DNA of 64,000 nucleotides from Tubulanus polymorphus. Taxonomy: Eukaryota > Nemertea > Palaeonemertea > Tubulaniformes > Tubulanidae. The position numbers and the translations under genes were made by a program. Of the stretch, positions 43,165 through 55,600 are shown piece by piece. Within the stretch, counting starts at the first letter, position 1. Each line of letters starts with the position of its first letter. The notes below the pieces were generated by a model. It was not told the DNA's origin and did not search any database. It saw only the letters and a list, made by a program, of their open reading frames with translations. The stretch lies in NCBI RefSeq assembly GCF_964204645.1, contig NC_134034.1, forward strand, positions 372,001-436,000, written 5' to 3'.

Positions 43165-44691
43165 AACTTAGCTTTTAATCAAGACTGTCAGGTTCAGTTT
43201 CTGCAAGGGTTTCAGTGTTTGGCTGATGAGTTGATTCAAGGTGGAGTCTTTCGTTATCACTCCTGGTCGGTAGATCTTAGATGATTCGTTGATCTCAACC
43301 CGGGCCTTTCCAGAGTTAATTGAGCTGAGAAATAAATAAAAAACGACATTTTGTAGTGACACATTTCTTCAGATCGTAAATCGTAATTTACATGTGTATC
43401 AACTTAACTTTTTGCTGAGTTCAATTTCGGCTATGGTCTCATGGTGGCGGTTAAATCTGCAGAATCCGTTTTTTGTCTTCTTCAGAGTAAGTTGGTTTAG
43501 CTGGAATAAATAAAATAAACGACATTTTGTAGTGACACATTTCTTCAGATCGTCAATTGTAATTTACATGTGTATCAACTTAACTTTCAAGTTTGAAGAG
43601 TTCACCGTTTGGGTTGGATCTGCAGAATCCCTCCGTCGTCTTCCAGCGTCGTCTTTCGTCTGAAATGAAAAAAGAGAAGAGCGATGAAAACCTGGTACGG
43701 AACAAAACTAATGTTCGAAAGCTTTTCAGCTCTCCATCGCCGGTCACATGCCGAGAACACCAGACAAAGAGCCAGCCAGGAATATACTGCCCTCTACACG
43801 CCCTCACACAGAACGCGAAAACCAGGATGACGACGCCTCACATTCCCCATCTAACTGCAGGATGTACTGGGCGACGTCAGTAACTGACACACCTGTAAAA
43901 TTGCACGAAACACAAATAGCGCAGTACAACCAGCTTGACCGGGTTGAGATTCAGGATCTCAACTAGCACTCAAAAGCGTGACAAGAGACTTCATCCACTG
44001 ACCGAGGTTGTCACAAGGACACAATGAAACTAGCACTCACAAGCCGACGAGAGACTTCATCCACTGACCGGGGTTGTCACAAGGACACAATGAAAACTAG
44101 CACTCAAACTAGAAATCAAAGAGCGTGACAGTAGAATCATCCCTCAGCCGACTCAGAATACCAGAAACAAAGAGCGTGACAGTAGAATCATCCCTCATCC
44201 GGGCGGTCACAAGGACACAATGAATGCTAGTAGCGTGACAATCCAGTATAACCGCTCCATTTGTATCCCGCGCAATCCCGCAGATATGCCCGTCATTGAC
44301 ATCACTCAGCACACTTTGTAGATAGGTGGGGGCAGTGAGGCCTCGTCATCCTGGTTTTCGTGTTCCGTATGAGGGCGTGTAGAGGGCAGAATTTCCTGAC
44401 CGACTCTTTGTCTGACATCCTCGACACGTGACCGGCGAAGGAGAGCTGATGCTTTCGGACATTAGTTTTGTTCCAGCAAACGTTGAAATTCGACAGAGAA
44501 ATCGGCCCTGAAAAATAAAACGGGTTAGAACCTGCAAAAAAGAACGGGTTAATAAACACGCAACAGTACAGGACAGCACAGAGACGAACGGTAACACATA
44601 AAACATAAAGACGTCGTTCCTCAGGAAGCAGGAACAGGAGCGCAGCGAAGATCGCCAGGATCATGATCGCCAGGAGAATCCACGGAAGCAT
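43165..44691 (-). CDS. Possible small membrane-protein gene with triplicated exons
   Basis: At 44691 a frame starts MLPWILLAIMILAIFAALLF, a clear hydrophobic segment, then LPEERR before a likely intron. Downstream on the same strand are three similar splice-bounded pieces, near 43658 (after TTTCATTTCAG), 43502 (after TTATTCCAG) and 43326 (after TTTCTCAG). The first two share GGATTCTGCAGAT. The intervening introns share AAACGACATTTTGTAGTGAC and TTACATGTGTATCAACTTAA, so a block of about 180 bases was tandemly copied. I cannot connect these in one consistent frame. Between them lie LINE remnants. Treat this as a candidate locus, not a model. Confidence 0.3.
43690..43885 (+). pseudogene. Frameshifted LINE C-terminal fragment, forward copy
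   Basis: Across shifting frames it reads LSIAGHMPRTPDKEPARNI and then ALYTPSHRTRKPG. That is the tail pattern of non-LTR retrotransposon proteins (LxFAGHxxR..., LLxxPxHGxRxxGRP). Frames are broken, so it is dead. Confidence 0.5.
43960..44240 (+). repeat. Direct repeats between inverted LINE fragments
   Basis: Two copies of GAGACTTCATCCACTGACCG with GTTGTCACAAGGACACAATG, and two copies of AAAGAGCGTGACAGTAGAAT. They form a hinge between a plus-strand and a minus-strand LINE fragment. Confidence 0.7.
44335..44500 (-). pseudogene. Frameshifted LINE C-terminal fragment, inverted copy
   Basis: On the minus strand it reads LSFAGHVSRMSDKES and, in another frame, ALYTPSYGTRKPG. It is homologous to the forward fragment at 43690 (shared CCCTCTACACGCCCTCA and ACGCGAAAACCAGGATGACG-like blocks), in opposite orientation. 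Confidence 0.5.
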
Positions 44692-46042
44692 GTCTGCACA
44701 GTGTGAGAGAGCGGAGGTGAATGGCCTATGCTTATACGTACACTGTGGTCAGCCGGTGACGTATTCCAATTGTGATTAATAGTGCGTGCGAATGATAACA
44801 ATTGTGAAAAGCCGCAATAGTGTCTCTCTATCGTTCAATGGGTTTACATTTGAACACGCGCCAGTAGCCTAACTATTACCTGGTCACAATAGGAACTCGC
44901 CGAAGCTCTCTAAACATACGACATGTCTTAATACACTTATTAAGGAACCTGATAGAAAACCCGAGGGGATTAACTACAAAGCAAAACTGAATCACTGATT
45001 TGATGCTTAATTATGCCCACTTAAAATAAACTGATATATTCTTTCATTAAAGATCCAATTATGCCCTCCACTGAAATATGCTAATATATGTTATAAATCA
45101 AGATAGACATAACTGGATCCAGACCTGTGGATCTGAGTCCAGATGTGGAAGTGGATCTAGAACTGTGGATGTGTGTCTAGAAACAGTAGTGTACGGTGTA
45201 ACTCGGTCCGGGACGACAGTAGGGACGACAGAGATTTCCAGAGACAGTAACCTGTCTTTGTGCGATCTGATATTTTCACTAACTGATTTACTGCACGATT
45301 ATAGGTTCGTTCTCACTCAGGGATTTCCAGTTTTTTCCACGCCCCGAAATAAAATTCACTGTGATGAAATTTATCGAAGCCATGTGGAAATCATTTGATA
45401 TTTTACCAATTAACAATCAATTAATACATAATTAAAGAAACTCATTACCGGTAATTTATTTTTTCCATATGTTTCATTTACAATTTCAATTTAAAAGGTT
45501 TTTTGACCCAGCAGCTACCGGTGTTCACTGGACCCAGCAGCTACCGGTGTTCACTGGACCCAGCAGCTACCGGTGTTCACTGGACCCAGCAGCTACCCGG
45601 CGGTGTTCACTGGACCCAGCAGCTACCCGGCGGTGTTCACTGGACCCAGCAGCTACCCGGCGGTGTTCACTGGACCCAGCAGCTACCCGGCGGTGTTCAC
45701 TGGACCCAGCAGCTACCCGGCGGTGTTCACTGGACCCAGCAGCTACCGGTGTTCACTGGACCCAGCAGCTACCGGTGTTCACTGGTGGCGGTGGATGGAC
45801 GCCAGCCGCTGCGGGCTGTCTGAGTGGTCGTGGGTGGGTCGGTCCCAGTTGCAGTTCTTTGACAAAAAAATTATTTCAACTTGAATTTGAGCAAAATTTA
45901 ATCATTGGCTGTAACGAAGTGACGACTGTCATTTGGATTTCTATCGTTTTTGTTTTGCCTTTCGGGCATGTTTTTCATTACTTTTTTCATATTTATGATC
46001 TGACCGTAAGATGCTGCCACCTGGCCGTAAATCGGTGCAAAA
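44692..46042. other. Spacer before MOB4
   Basis: It holds short GGATCCAGACCTGTGGA-type repeats at 45110-45180 and the array at 45508-45790. No gene is supported. The last 80 bases are the probable MOB4 promoter/5' UTR. Confidence 0.55.
45508..45790 (+). repeat. 27/30-bp minisatellite CAGCAGCTACC(CGG)CGGTGTTCAC
   Basis: About ten units of TTCACTGGACCCAGCAGCTA. Outer copies are 27 bases and inner copies 30, the latter with an extra CGG. It is open in several frames because the period is a multiple of three. Confidence 0.93.
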
Positions 46043-48651
46043 ATGAAGATGGCCGACGTTACTGCCGTTTTACGGCGAAACAGATCGGGCACTAAATCAT
46101 CTGTAAGTTCCCTTTCAATCATGTTTTAAACGTTTTAAATGAATCTACGTGTTTTACAATAATCGAACTTGTATTTAGATATATTCACGTAAGTTTTAAT
46201 TGGATGGAACCCGCGTAAAACGCATCTCAAACTGCTCAGATCTAGTCTGTGTTTATACTGCTCTGTTTTTGACGGCGTTTTGACAGCTCAACTGGCGTCG
46301 ATATGAATTCAATGTTTGCTCCCGTTATTTACTCTCAGTGCTAAATCAATAGTAGTAAGAAGAGTGTAGTTAATTGAAGAAAGCTCCTGCTGGTCTTAAG
46401 GTCTCCAGTATCTGTCAGTTAGGCCTACTCGCTGAACAAATTGATGCATAATATTCACAGACAGTACTTTGATAATGTTTAGGATTGGTGTAATTGGCCC
46501 GATGAGTCATTTGAAGAGATGGACAGCACGTTAGCAGTTCAACAGGTTCGTTTCATTCCTCTCTATCCAGAAATATTTAATTCTACTGATTTATTAGAAG
46601 TGATTGAGCAATATTTGAAGTGAATATATTTATAGTTTATCCAGCAAGCAATACGTAAAGATTTCAGTAATATCGACGGTATTTTAAACCCACCCGATGG
46701 ACAGGATGAAGGAGTCTGGAAATATGAGCATTTAAGACAATTCTGTATGGAGCTGAATGGATTGGCCGTCAAACTACAGGTAACAACAACCCTTCAAACC
46801 CACACACGCGCATTGTTGCAAGTGATTTTAGATTGCTGCGGCCAATTGCTGATTTTCGACAGGTTTTAATGTCTTGCTGAATTGATCTTCAACGTGATAG
46901 AGAAAGACAAAAAACATCATTCAGTAAATAATTCTCTCATGAATTATGCTCTTCTAACGCCACTGAGTACAGATCAAAACTTAAATTAAGCCATCATTTG
47001 GAAAAGTCCTCGACATGATTTATTACGTCTGCTAGTTTCACTGTAACTGAGTCCCTACGACTCCTCAATTCCTTACAATCTTCTTCTAAATAGAAATTGC
47101 TTTTAAAGCTGCTCGAAACTCCTTGAATTATGAGAAATGTCTAGTTATGACCTGGAATTTAAAGTGAATTGTTGATATTTTGTAGATGGAATGTCAGCCT
47201 GAAACGTGCGCTCAGATGACTGCTACTGAACAATGGATATTTCTGTGTGCTGCTCATAAAACTCCTAAAGAGGTGATTTCAACAAACCCTTCGCCCTCCT
47301 ACCTCCTCACTACCTCCTCATTTCCTCTCCCTACCTCCTCCTTCACCTTCCGACCTCCTCATTACCTCTTCCTGCCAACTTCACCCTCCTACGTCTTCCT
47401 ACCTCCTTCACCCTCCTACCTCATCATTACCTCCTCCTGCCTCTTACCTCTTCCACCAGTCTGAATTCAATTTAGTTAATAAATGTTATCAATTTTTTTT
47501 CAGTGCCCGGCTATAGATTATACTCGTCACACACTAGATGGCGCTGCATGTCTGTTAAACAGTAATAAATATTTTCCGAGCAGGTAAATAATCGAACTAC
47601 AAGTTTTCTGGGAGTCAGTTGCTTAAGAAACCATTTGTTGAATAATTATCACAATGTCATCAGTAAACTTTAGAACTGACGGTAAGAAAATACAGTGAAA
47701 TGACGTTTCAATTGGATGATATGAATTGTTTTTTGTAGAGTGAGCATAAAAGAGTCGTCTGTAGCTAAACTCGGATCCGTCTGTCGAAGAGTTTATCGCA
47801 TATTCTCGCACGCGTACTTTCATCATCGTCCGATGTTTGACGATTTTGAGGTCAGAGTCCGCAAAACAAACCGTTCTTTCTACTTATCCGAACAAACCTG
47901 ATAATAGTCCTCGTTGTAGTTGTAATCATTGTGTTCCAATGGAACCTCTTTATAACAACCTCAGATAGAACAATCTATCAGTTATTAGTAATTACAAACC
48001 TAGAATTTCACATGATTATCACTGAGATAAACCCACAATATCAATTCTAACAACTGCTATTGTTTTTCATCTTGAGTTCATTTCACCTTCCTTCTTTATT
48101 TGAAAGGAAGGATTCTGCCTGGAGCTTAAGAAAAGGCCAATAAACAGTTGTTTAAATTGATATTGTCGGTTTCTCTCGAGGACTGGAAATGGTCTCAACA
48201 ATTTACAACTAGAATTTCACCCCAAATAGGATAATTTCAATGATTTCACACTGGAACGGATTTTTTGGGTCACCTGAAGTTTGTTGTAACGAGGTTCCAG
48301 TGTCAATTGTCTGAATTGCAAATACGAAAATATTAAATTGTGCTCAAGATGACTTGCGTATTATGACCACTAACGATCAAATCAATGACTTTCAATAAGT
48401 TTGAACGAAATTGTGTTGAATATTTGAGTTGAGATGTTTAACGGTAATTATCTGGTATTTTGTAGAATGAAACCGCTCTGTGCAGACGATTCACGATCTT
48501 CGTGATGAAATATAATCTGATGTCGAAGGACAATTTGATCGTTCCAATTCTCGAGGAGCAGATTCTAGAACAACAGCAAGCAGCTGCAGCAGCGGCGGCG
48601 ACGGCAGCTACGCAACAACAAACTGCACCTGCAGCTGAAAGTGATGCGTAA
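46043..48651 (+). CDS. MOB4: MOB4/phocein, STRIPAK complex subunit
   Basis: MOB4 is a MOB-family adaptor in the STRIPAK phosphatase-kinase complex that counteracts Hippo signalling and affects vesicle traffic and neuronal cytoskeleton. Exons: 46043-46102, 46483-46545, 46636-46779, 47186-47272, 47504-47583, 47739-47850, 48466-48651. Phases close at 243 aa (human 225). Seen: [19 protein letters not shown], the zinc-site cysteines in [42 protein letters not shown], and the zinc-site histidines in FSHAYFHH. The core is very close to the human protein. The C-terminus departs: after NLIVPILEE comes a Q/A-rich tail ([17 protein letters not shown]) that the human protein lacks. A second in-frame ATG sits two codons on (46049). 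Intron 4 contains a CCTACCTCCT pyrimidine array. Identity is certain. Confidence 0.97.
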
Positions 48652-49097
48652 ATCATTGACCCCCCTTAAATTAATCAGTCCTATATATTTATCATGATCG
48701 GAGGAAGAATTATAAACTTTGTCCTCGTGAAATCTGGACGATGGATCAACTTCACAATCACAACAGTAGTGCTGGGTTTTATTTGACTATATAGTCATCA
48801 GACTCTGTGATGTGGAACTAATTGGTGGACTCAGTTCCACATGGAATTAACTTGTGGACCCAATTCAACTTAACACTTGAGTCGAGTATGTTAGCTCAGA
48901 ACTACATCCACTCCAGAACGTCCGTGGAACTTTGTCTTCTACAGATTTGTGGAATTGAATCCACGGTGGAGCTGAATCCACTGTGGAAGTGGATCCTGAA
49001 TTGTGTGTATTGTTTTGTATATACTCATTGTATGTAGAGCCCATATATATATAAACTGTATTTATTGCTATTTGTAAATCTCTCATTAAAAACCAAA
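48652..49097. other. MOB4 3' UTR and convergent spacer
   Basis: MOB4 and UBE3D converge here with about 450 bases between stop codons. It contains CAGTTCCACATGGA-type degenerate repeats (48830-49000) and an AT-rich stretch at 49040-49090 suited to polyadenylation. No gene. Confidence 0.6.
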
Positions 49098-52000
49098 TCA
49101 AAATTCAACTGCTTCGTGTTGTCGAGTTTGTATTTGATTTCTAATCATCTTATGGATAGATTTGGATTGTCTCTCGTGATTGTTTGAATGCCTGCAGAGG
49201 GAGGATGTATCGGAGATTAGAGGAGAGTGATTCTCAACTGCGGCAGTAGTAATGTCCTTGTTTAAACTTTTCCTGTTTAAATCCATACAATAGCCCCAGC
49301 CTCGAAACACCTGCAAAACCCAATAAATACAAGATAGAAGTAGGAACTAAGAATTTAACAATAAATTTTATTTTTCTTGCTGAGAGACAAAGAAAATGCA
49401 AAGAACACAACAGTTGAACCATGATTCCTTATTTCAGGCCCCGCTCGCTGTCTATCTACGGAGGTGACCAACCTGAAAATAAAACCGAGGGCTTAAACAA
49501 GATTGCTATAATGATAATAACTCCACTGGAGCTAAGTTCTCGGTGCAAACTGCAAAACAGTTTGTTTAACTTGCGTCTAATCTCTAAAACAAGAACTGAG
49601 GAACTCACAAGGGCATCATGTTTCTCAAGGAGTCAGTTGCAGGTAAACTATTAGATGAATACAAGGAAACTAGAGTTATTAGGCTAAAAAAAATTGATAC
49701 CTTGTTTCTCCGCTCTGCTGAGCTTAAATGTTGACCCGGCCGGCCGCCTATCTACCCTATACATTACTTTTTTAAAAATCGTGATCAATTTTACCATAAC
49801 AGACCCGGCCGCTATAGAAATGAACTGTTTACAAATTTTATCATATTTTACAAAAATGACCCGGCCGCTGCGGAGAAACAAGGAATCATTTTTGTTTAGC
49901 CTTATATCTGCCCCCCCCCCCAGGAAGCTGCCCCCCTCCCATCCTGCAGTTTACTATTCAGGTGTTACTTACATGGAAATCATTAAGGAAGCGTAACGAC
50001 GGAGGAAGAATCTTCGTCGAGTCAATTAATAAACACATTAACAATAAACACAGTGAATGAGGTAGATCAATACAGTGAACTGTAGAATCTTTCATCCATA
50101 ACTCACACAATCTGAAAACAAACATCAATTCATAAATCATTGGCCTGGCTTTATACACTGTCTGTATATCCCCCCCTAGACATGTATCACACTTCTTACA
50201 ATTTGTGATCGTCAACACTTTTGTATGTGTTCAGAATTTCACCGGAGAAATATTAAGTTGCAAAACTACAAACACCAGATATTAGATATTTTATCAGATC
50301 GCTTTCGAAAACTGATCGTCCACACTTAGCACACACTTAACGGTCGAAGGGCTGCAGATTGAGAGACTAGAGATAAGATCAGTCAGAATTACAAGTCGTC
50401 TAACTTACCGAGTATTTTTACTAGCACTGTTGTAAAGTATTTTAATCACAGGTTCAGGAATCAAATCGATTTGTTTCATCGATGTTGAAATTCTCTTTGA
50501 GCAGACGTGAGCGTCTTTATCGATAAACCATAACTAAAAACAAACAAACATCAGAACATCGGTTCCGGCGACACAAACCGGCTGCTTCGTGCTTAATTCA
50601 GTAAAACTTACCAAAATATACGGTTTAAATTTACCATTGATTTTACATTCTATGATAAAGCGTCGATTGTTATGAATCTTTACTTGCGAAACCAGAAGGC
50701 GACTTATGTAAACTTCACTGGAAAAATCCCTGAAAATTCAAAATCGAAGACGACAAGAGATTTAAATTCACCTGTCAATTTCAAGCTCAATGAAACTTTA
50801 TCACCGTTATTTATTCTTACTTCGATGAAAGAGCTTTCTCAATTTGCGGGGTCATTGAGTGCGTAATTCTGATGCTGTGATGACGGATTTGAAATGTAGA
50901 ATCACCATTCGCTGAAAACCATGAAAACCGACCGAAATTTTGACAATGGATCCACAGAAATGTGCTCAAGTGACTCGGCCGTTTAGGAGAAACAAGGTAT
51001 CATTTTTAGCCTAGTTGGGTCAAACTGCTATAATATAAAACTCATCTTATTGGTTCAGAGGGCTGCGCTGTAGGAGACCAATCATTATTCTGACAGCCGC
51101 AGGATTCACGTTCTGTCTCCATGAGATTACGTATCAGTCCACTGAGATCTGATCAATTGTAACAGTTTATTTTGAATTTAACTTACCATACTGTTGCATT
51201 TTACCGAGAATATGTCGACACCTGCTGCAAATAACGCAATCACCATCGATCTTCAGCCCTTCGTATTCAACAACATCATCAAAACACAAAGAGAAATACT
51301 GATCACCTACAAAACATTCATCCCTCTTCGGTAGGATAGAGTTGTGAGAGTTCTCGGTGGACGAGTTACAGCACTCCGACGCAGACGAGTTCTTCGTAGG
51401 ATGTTTACAACAATACACGTTTTCCATTATTTCCGTCCAGTCGTCCGAGGGTAAAGGTAAAACACGGCTAAATGGCCTGAAAAACGCGATAATAACAAGA
51501 TTTACATAAATACAGCTAAACTTTTGAGACCCAAACTGTGGAACTGGGTTCAACGATTGTACAGGATCCACAGTTGTAAAAAGTCAAATTTCTGTAGAGA
51601 TCTACAAAATTGTCAATACACTCAACTTACGTATTTCTAGAAATGACTTGCGCGCCACAATTTTGACATTTTGCTTGAAAAAGACTTTGCTGGAATAAGA
51701 ATAAATCCGTCTGTTGAGGAGCTGCGTCTACAGCAGACGGATCGATGTATTCTATATCCGATAACTTCTGTTCCTGAAACAAATACCATTTCATATCAAA
51801 AATAGATTTAAAGTAAACCTACCAGTCTCAAGAAAAATCTAAATTGTTCTCTGATTTCCTCTTATTATATTTTGCAAACTAACCTTGAACTTGTTGATTT
51901 GAACGCGCCATTGTAATTCCTGTGAGCTGGTGAACTGTAACCCACTACACGTTAGAGGTAACATTGAGAAATCTTTCACGCTCAGCTCAGTGACTGTTTT

Positions 52001-52410
52001 ACCACCTTTTGAAATGGATAAACCATCCTGGAAAACGCTTATCTCTGATCCAGATGATTTCTGACTGAAATTATAAGTAGTAAGTCAAGATAAAAAGTCC
52101 TGCCAAATTAATTTCTTACAAAAGATGAAAACTTAAAGAGCTCTTCATAGAGCCGAGCAAGCTGTATTTCTCGCTTGCCGTATCGTAAAAAGACGAGAGT
52201 CTACATTTCAAAACACTTCTTTTTTAGGATCCAGTTTTGAATAAAACATAATTGAATTTGTTAATGATTTTCAATACTATCGCAGATATTCTGCCCGATT
52301 TCTAATCAATACCTGATATTTTGACCGTGAACTGCGACCTGTGCAACGCTTAAACGCGGCTTAACATCGATATACACAAATAAATCCTCAAAACACTCGT
52401 TTTCTGTCAT
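49098..52410 (-). CDS. UBE3D: UBE3D, E3 ubiquitin-protein ligase E3D (UBE2C-binding)
   Basis: UBE3D is a HECT-like E3 that binds UBE2C/UbcH10 and is linked to cyclin B ubiquitination. Exons: 52410-52313, 52064-51884, 51773-51631, 51476-51187, 50911-50821, 50717-50612, 50533-50409, 50111-49973, 49310-49098. Phases close at 461 aa (human 389). Matches seen: LPLTCSGLQFTSSQELQWRV, the Cys pair AKCQNCGAQVI, the block RVLPLPSDDWTEIM, DECFVGDQYFSLCF, CVICSRCRHILG, and near the end STKILPPSLRFLNDFHV. I start at MTENECFEDLF because the frame upstream has no ATG and human numbering begins there. The last exon adds about 70 residues (VFRGWGYCMDL onward) not seen in human. Its acceptor is good (TTTTGCAG), but an alternative shorter end is possible. 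Identity is confident. Confidence 0.88.
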
Positions 52411-52698
52411 TTTATCAATTTTGAAGACAATCCCGGTTAGCGCCGGTGGTTTTCCCCAACTTATGACGTCATTAGGCGAAGAGCTGGTGACGTCATCTAC
52501 GGGAATGCCGGATGTAAAAGGAATCCCGGTATCGTAGCGACGAGAACGCGGAAGATTCAAAATGTCACAATAGCAGACGCTTGAAAGTCGATAAAATCGG
52601 ATTAATTCGGCCGTTTGATAATGTCATCGATTCCTAAAAACTATCGGAATCGAATATTCATAATTTGAAGTGTCCGATCGGTTTGTTTGGATGGAACA

Positions 52699-55600
52699 AT
52701 GGACGACTCCGACCCGAAACATGTCCGTCAAAAAATAATTGACGAAATAAACGACAGCGCTTCGAGAACGACTTCACGGGCTTCGAGTTGGCATTTCAAC
52801 CGCGCCCTGGTGTCTGACAGTACCGCCGATACAGCTGCAGATCTGAATAACGGTCCGTTCAGCACCAGTCAAATATGTGACGTCGAAAACAATAAGAAAA
52901 AGTTAGCGCCGAGCAAAACGAAGTTCGTAATGCCGAAACTTTCCGAGTTAGATATCGGCAGTATGGTGCAAAACTTCGAAACTACCGCAAATACATTCAA
53001 CCAAAATCCCAATTTGACAGGTAACACTAAGCCCAGTTTCATAATGATTAACTCTTAATGAATTAGGCATAACCCTTCTTATTGATAACAATAAGAAATT
53101 ACTTTTTTTGTGAAACTGAATCAGCGCCGTGGTTATACAGCTGGGCGGATATACGAAAATTGGAGGAAGGCCCCGGGGTCCAGAAGAAAAGACAATACAT
53201 TCAAAGCAGTCATTGCCGCGTATCCAACTTCGGTTTTAGATATTTTGAAGAAGTAAATCTGAAAGGTTGCAATTTCAGAGAGGTGTTATAATATTAACAG
53301 GAAAAGCAGCGGAACATCACTGGGAAGGCAGGGGTTCATATCCTCGCCGAGATCACACCCTAAATATGTCCACGTTGCCGGAAACCAATAGACCACCATA
53401 TTCTTATAGATAGCCTAACCCAGAATTGTGGATATTTTGCAGAAGGCGAGAAGTTGGTGAATGTCGCGCTCGGTTTGGACTCGTTGAAAGTAACGCCTGA
53501 TGTGAGTCCCGGCGGAGGTTTACTGTTACCCGACGGTACTCAGCCAGCCGCGTCAGCTCACAGCGCATTGATACTGATGGTACAAAGTGCCGCTGACCGG
53601 ATGTTCCACGTGAGCAGTATCAATAAAGTGACGAAAAAAATATTCCGTAGCGACGACGCGATCGAGAAAGAGCAACAAAGACAGTTCGCAGTAAATCGAT
53701 TTGTTATTCATCCGTTTAGTAAATTCAGGTATTTACAATAAGGGGGGACTGAGTCCCACATTCCTGAACCCAATTCCACAATCCTGGACCTAGTCCCACA
53801 TTCCTGGACCCAGTCCAACATTCCTGGATCCAATTCCACAGTCCTGGACCTAGTCCTACAGTCCTGAACCCAGTCCAACATTCCTGAACCCAGTTCCACA
53901 GTTCTGGACTTTGTTCCACATTTCTGGCCCCGGTTTCTCAGTCCTGGACCCAGTTCCACAGTTCAGGACCCAGTTTCATAGTTCAGGACCCAGTTTCACA
54001 GTTCAGGACCCAGTTTCACAGTTCAGGACCCTGTTTCACAGTTCAGGACCCAGTTCCACAGTTCCAGATTGATTCCCAAACTATAAAAACAAACCCTGTG
54101 CCTACAAGATCCGCACAATAGTTCTAAGACGGTGCTATCTGTTTGTTGTTTGTAGATGGTATTGGGAGATGTTACTGGTTGTTGTACTAGCGGTAGATTT
54201 GATAATACTCCCAATACAAATCGCTTTCTATAACGATGGACCCAGTAAAGAATGGGACGGAATCATGTTGTTTTTTGACGTCGTGTTTATGGTGGACATC
54301 GTCATCAATTTCCGTACAGGCGTCATGACCGAAACGTCCTCTGAGGTAACAGTCTACTTTTCATTTAAAAAAAAACAAACAATTAACACCACAAAAGTCA
54401 TTTTGGCAAAAAGCCCAGTTAGTCGAAGAGGCCATCAGGTCATTCATCACACGCCTCGAATATTGATCGACCCTAACCCTAGATCGTAACCCTAACCCTA
54501 GGTCGACCGTAACCCTAACCCTAGCAGGACTCGAACCTGCGACCACGAACACGCCAGCCGAGCATGCTACCACTAGACCATAGACCAGTAGTGATTGAAC
54601 GAGTTTGTAAGTCAATCTGGTCAGGTGTGGTGACTGGTGACCAGTCAGTGAGGTAACTGGTGACCAGTCAAGTGTGGTAACTGGTGACCAGCCAGTGAGG
54701 TAACTGGTGACCAGTCAGTGAGGTAACTGGTGACCAGTCAGGTGAAGTAACTGGTGACCAGTCAGGGACCAGTTGCTGAAAAGATGTTTAAAGATAACCA
54801 GTTGATGAATACCATAATAACAATGAATTTGTAATTGTCACTATGTCAACTATTTCAACTCTAAGCAACCTTTGAGTATCTGCAGCCCCTGATGTTTTAG
54901 CCTGTTCGGTATCGCAGTATTATCAGAGTATGTTTGTATTTGTAGGTGATATTAAACAGCAAAGCTTTAGCGATACATTATCTGAAGACGTGGTTTTTTA
55001 TCGATCTCGTCTCGTCTGTTCCGTTTGATAAACTATACGAGCTGTTCAGTGGTCAGTCGCTCGGTTCGAGCGATTCAACTGCTTTCTTAGCGTTCAAAGT
55101 GTTCAGGTTAGTGAGATAACTATCATCAATCCGCTATCTGTACCCATCACCCCATCACAACCGATGAATACACGACAGAAATCCCACAACAATTTCAGCC
55201 AAGGATGGAAAGTTCTTAAAATATATATTAGCCATCATCAAGAGTACTCAACACGCCTGATGATGGCTAATAGTCTTTAGCCGAAACGTTACTCACAGTA
55301 AGGCACTTTTTATCCAAGAACTTTTCAGCTTCAGCTCAATTTATTGTGGGATTTCTCTCTTTGTCCCGGTCCTTTTTATTGTCTAGTTTTTATTTTTTGT
55401 TTTTGTAACAAGAGAAAAGATCTATATATGAATCATCCGCGGAAACCTTTTAAAACAAAAGTGCGCGGTTTTATCATTATATTATATGTTGTATTTATGG
55501 CGCAGGTTGGTGAAGTTATTGAGTCTACTGCGGGTTTTACGGATGGCCAGACTTCTGCGATACGTTCAGAAATTGGAAGAGGTATCATTTACGACACGAA

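Noticed and set aside
45469-46095. 208-codon plus-strand frame ending near MOB4
   Set aside because: Mostly a 27/30-bp repeat read through into the MOB4 5' region; MOB4 exon 1 is in a different frame.
52306-52560. Upstream extension of UBE3D beginning near 52560
   Set aside because: No ATG exists in that frame; the first ATG (52410) agrees with the known N-terminus.
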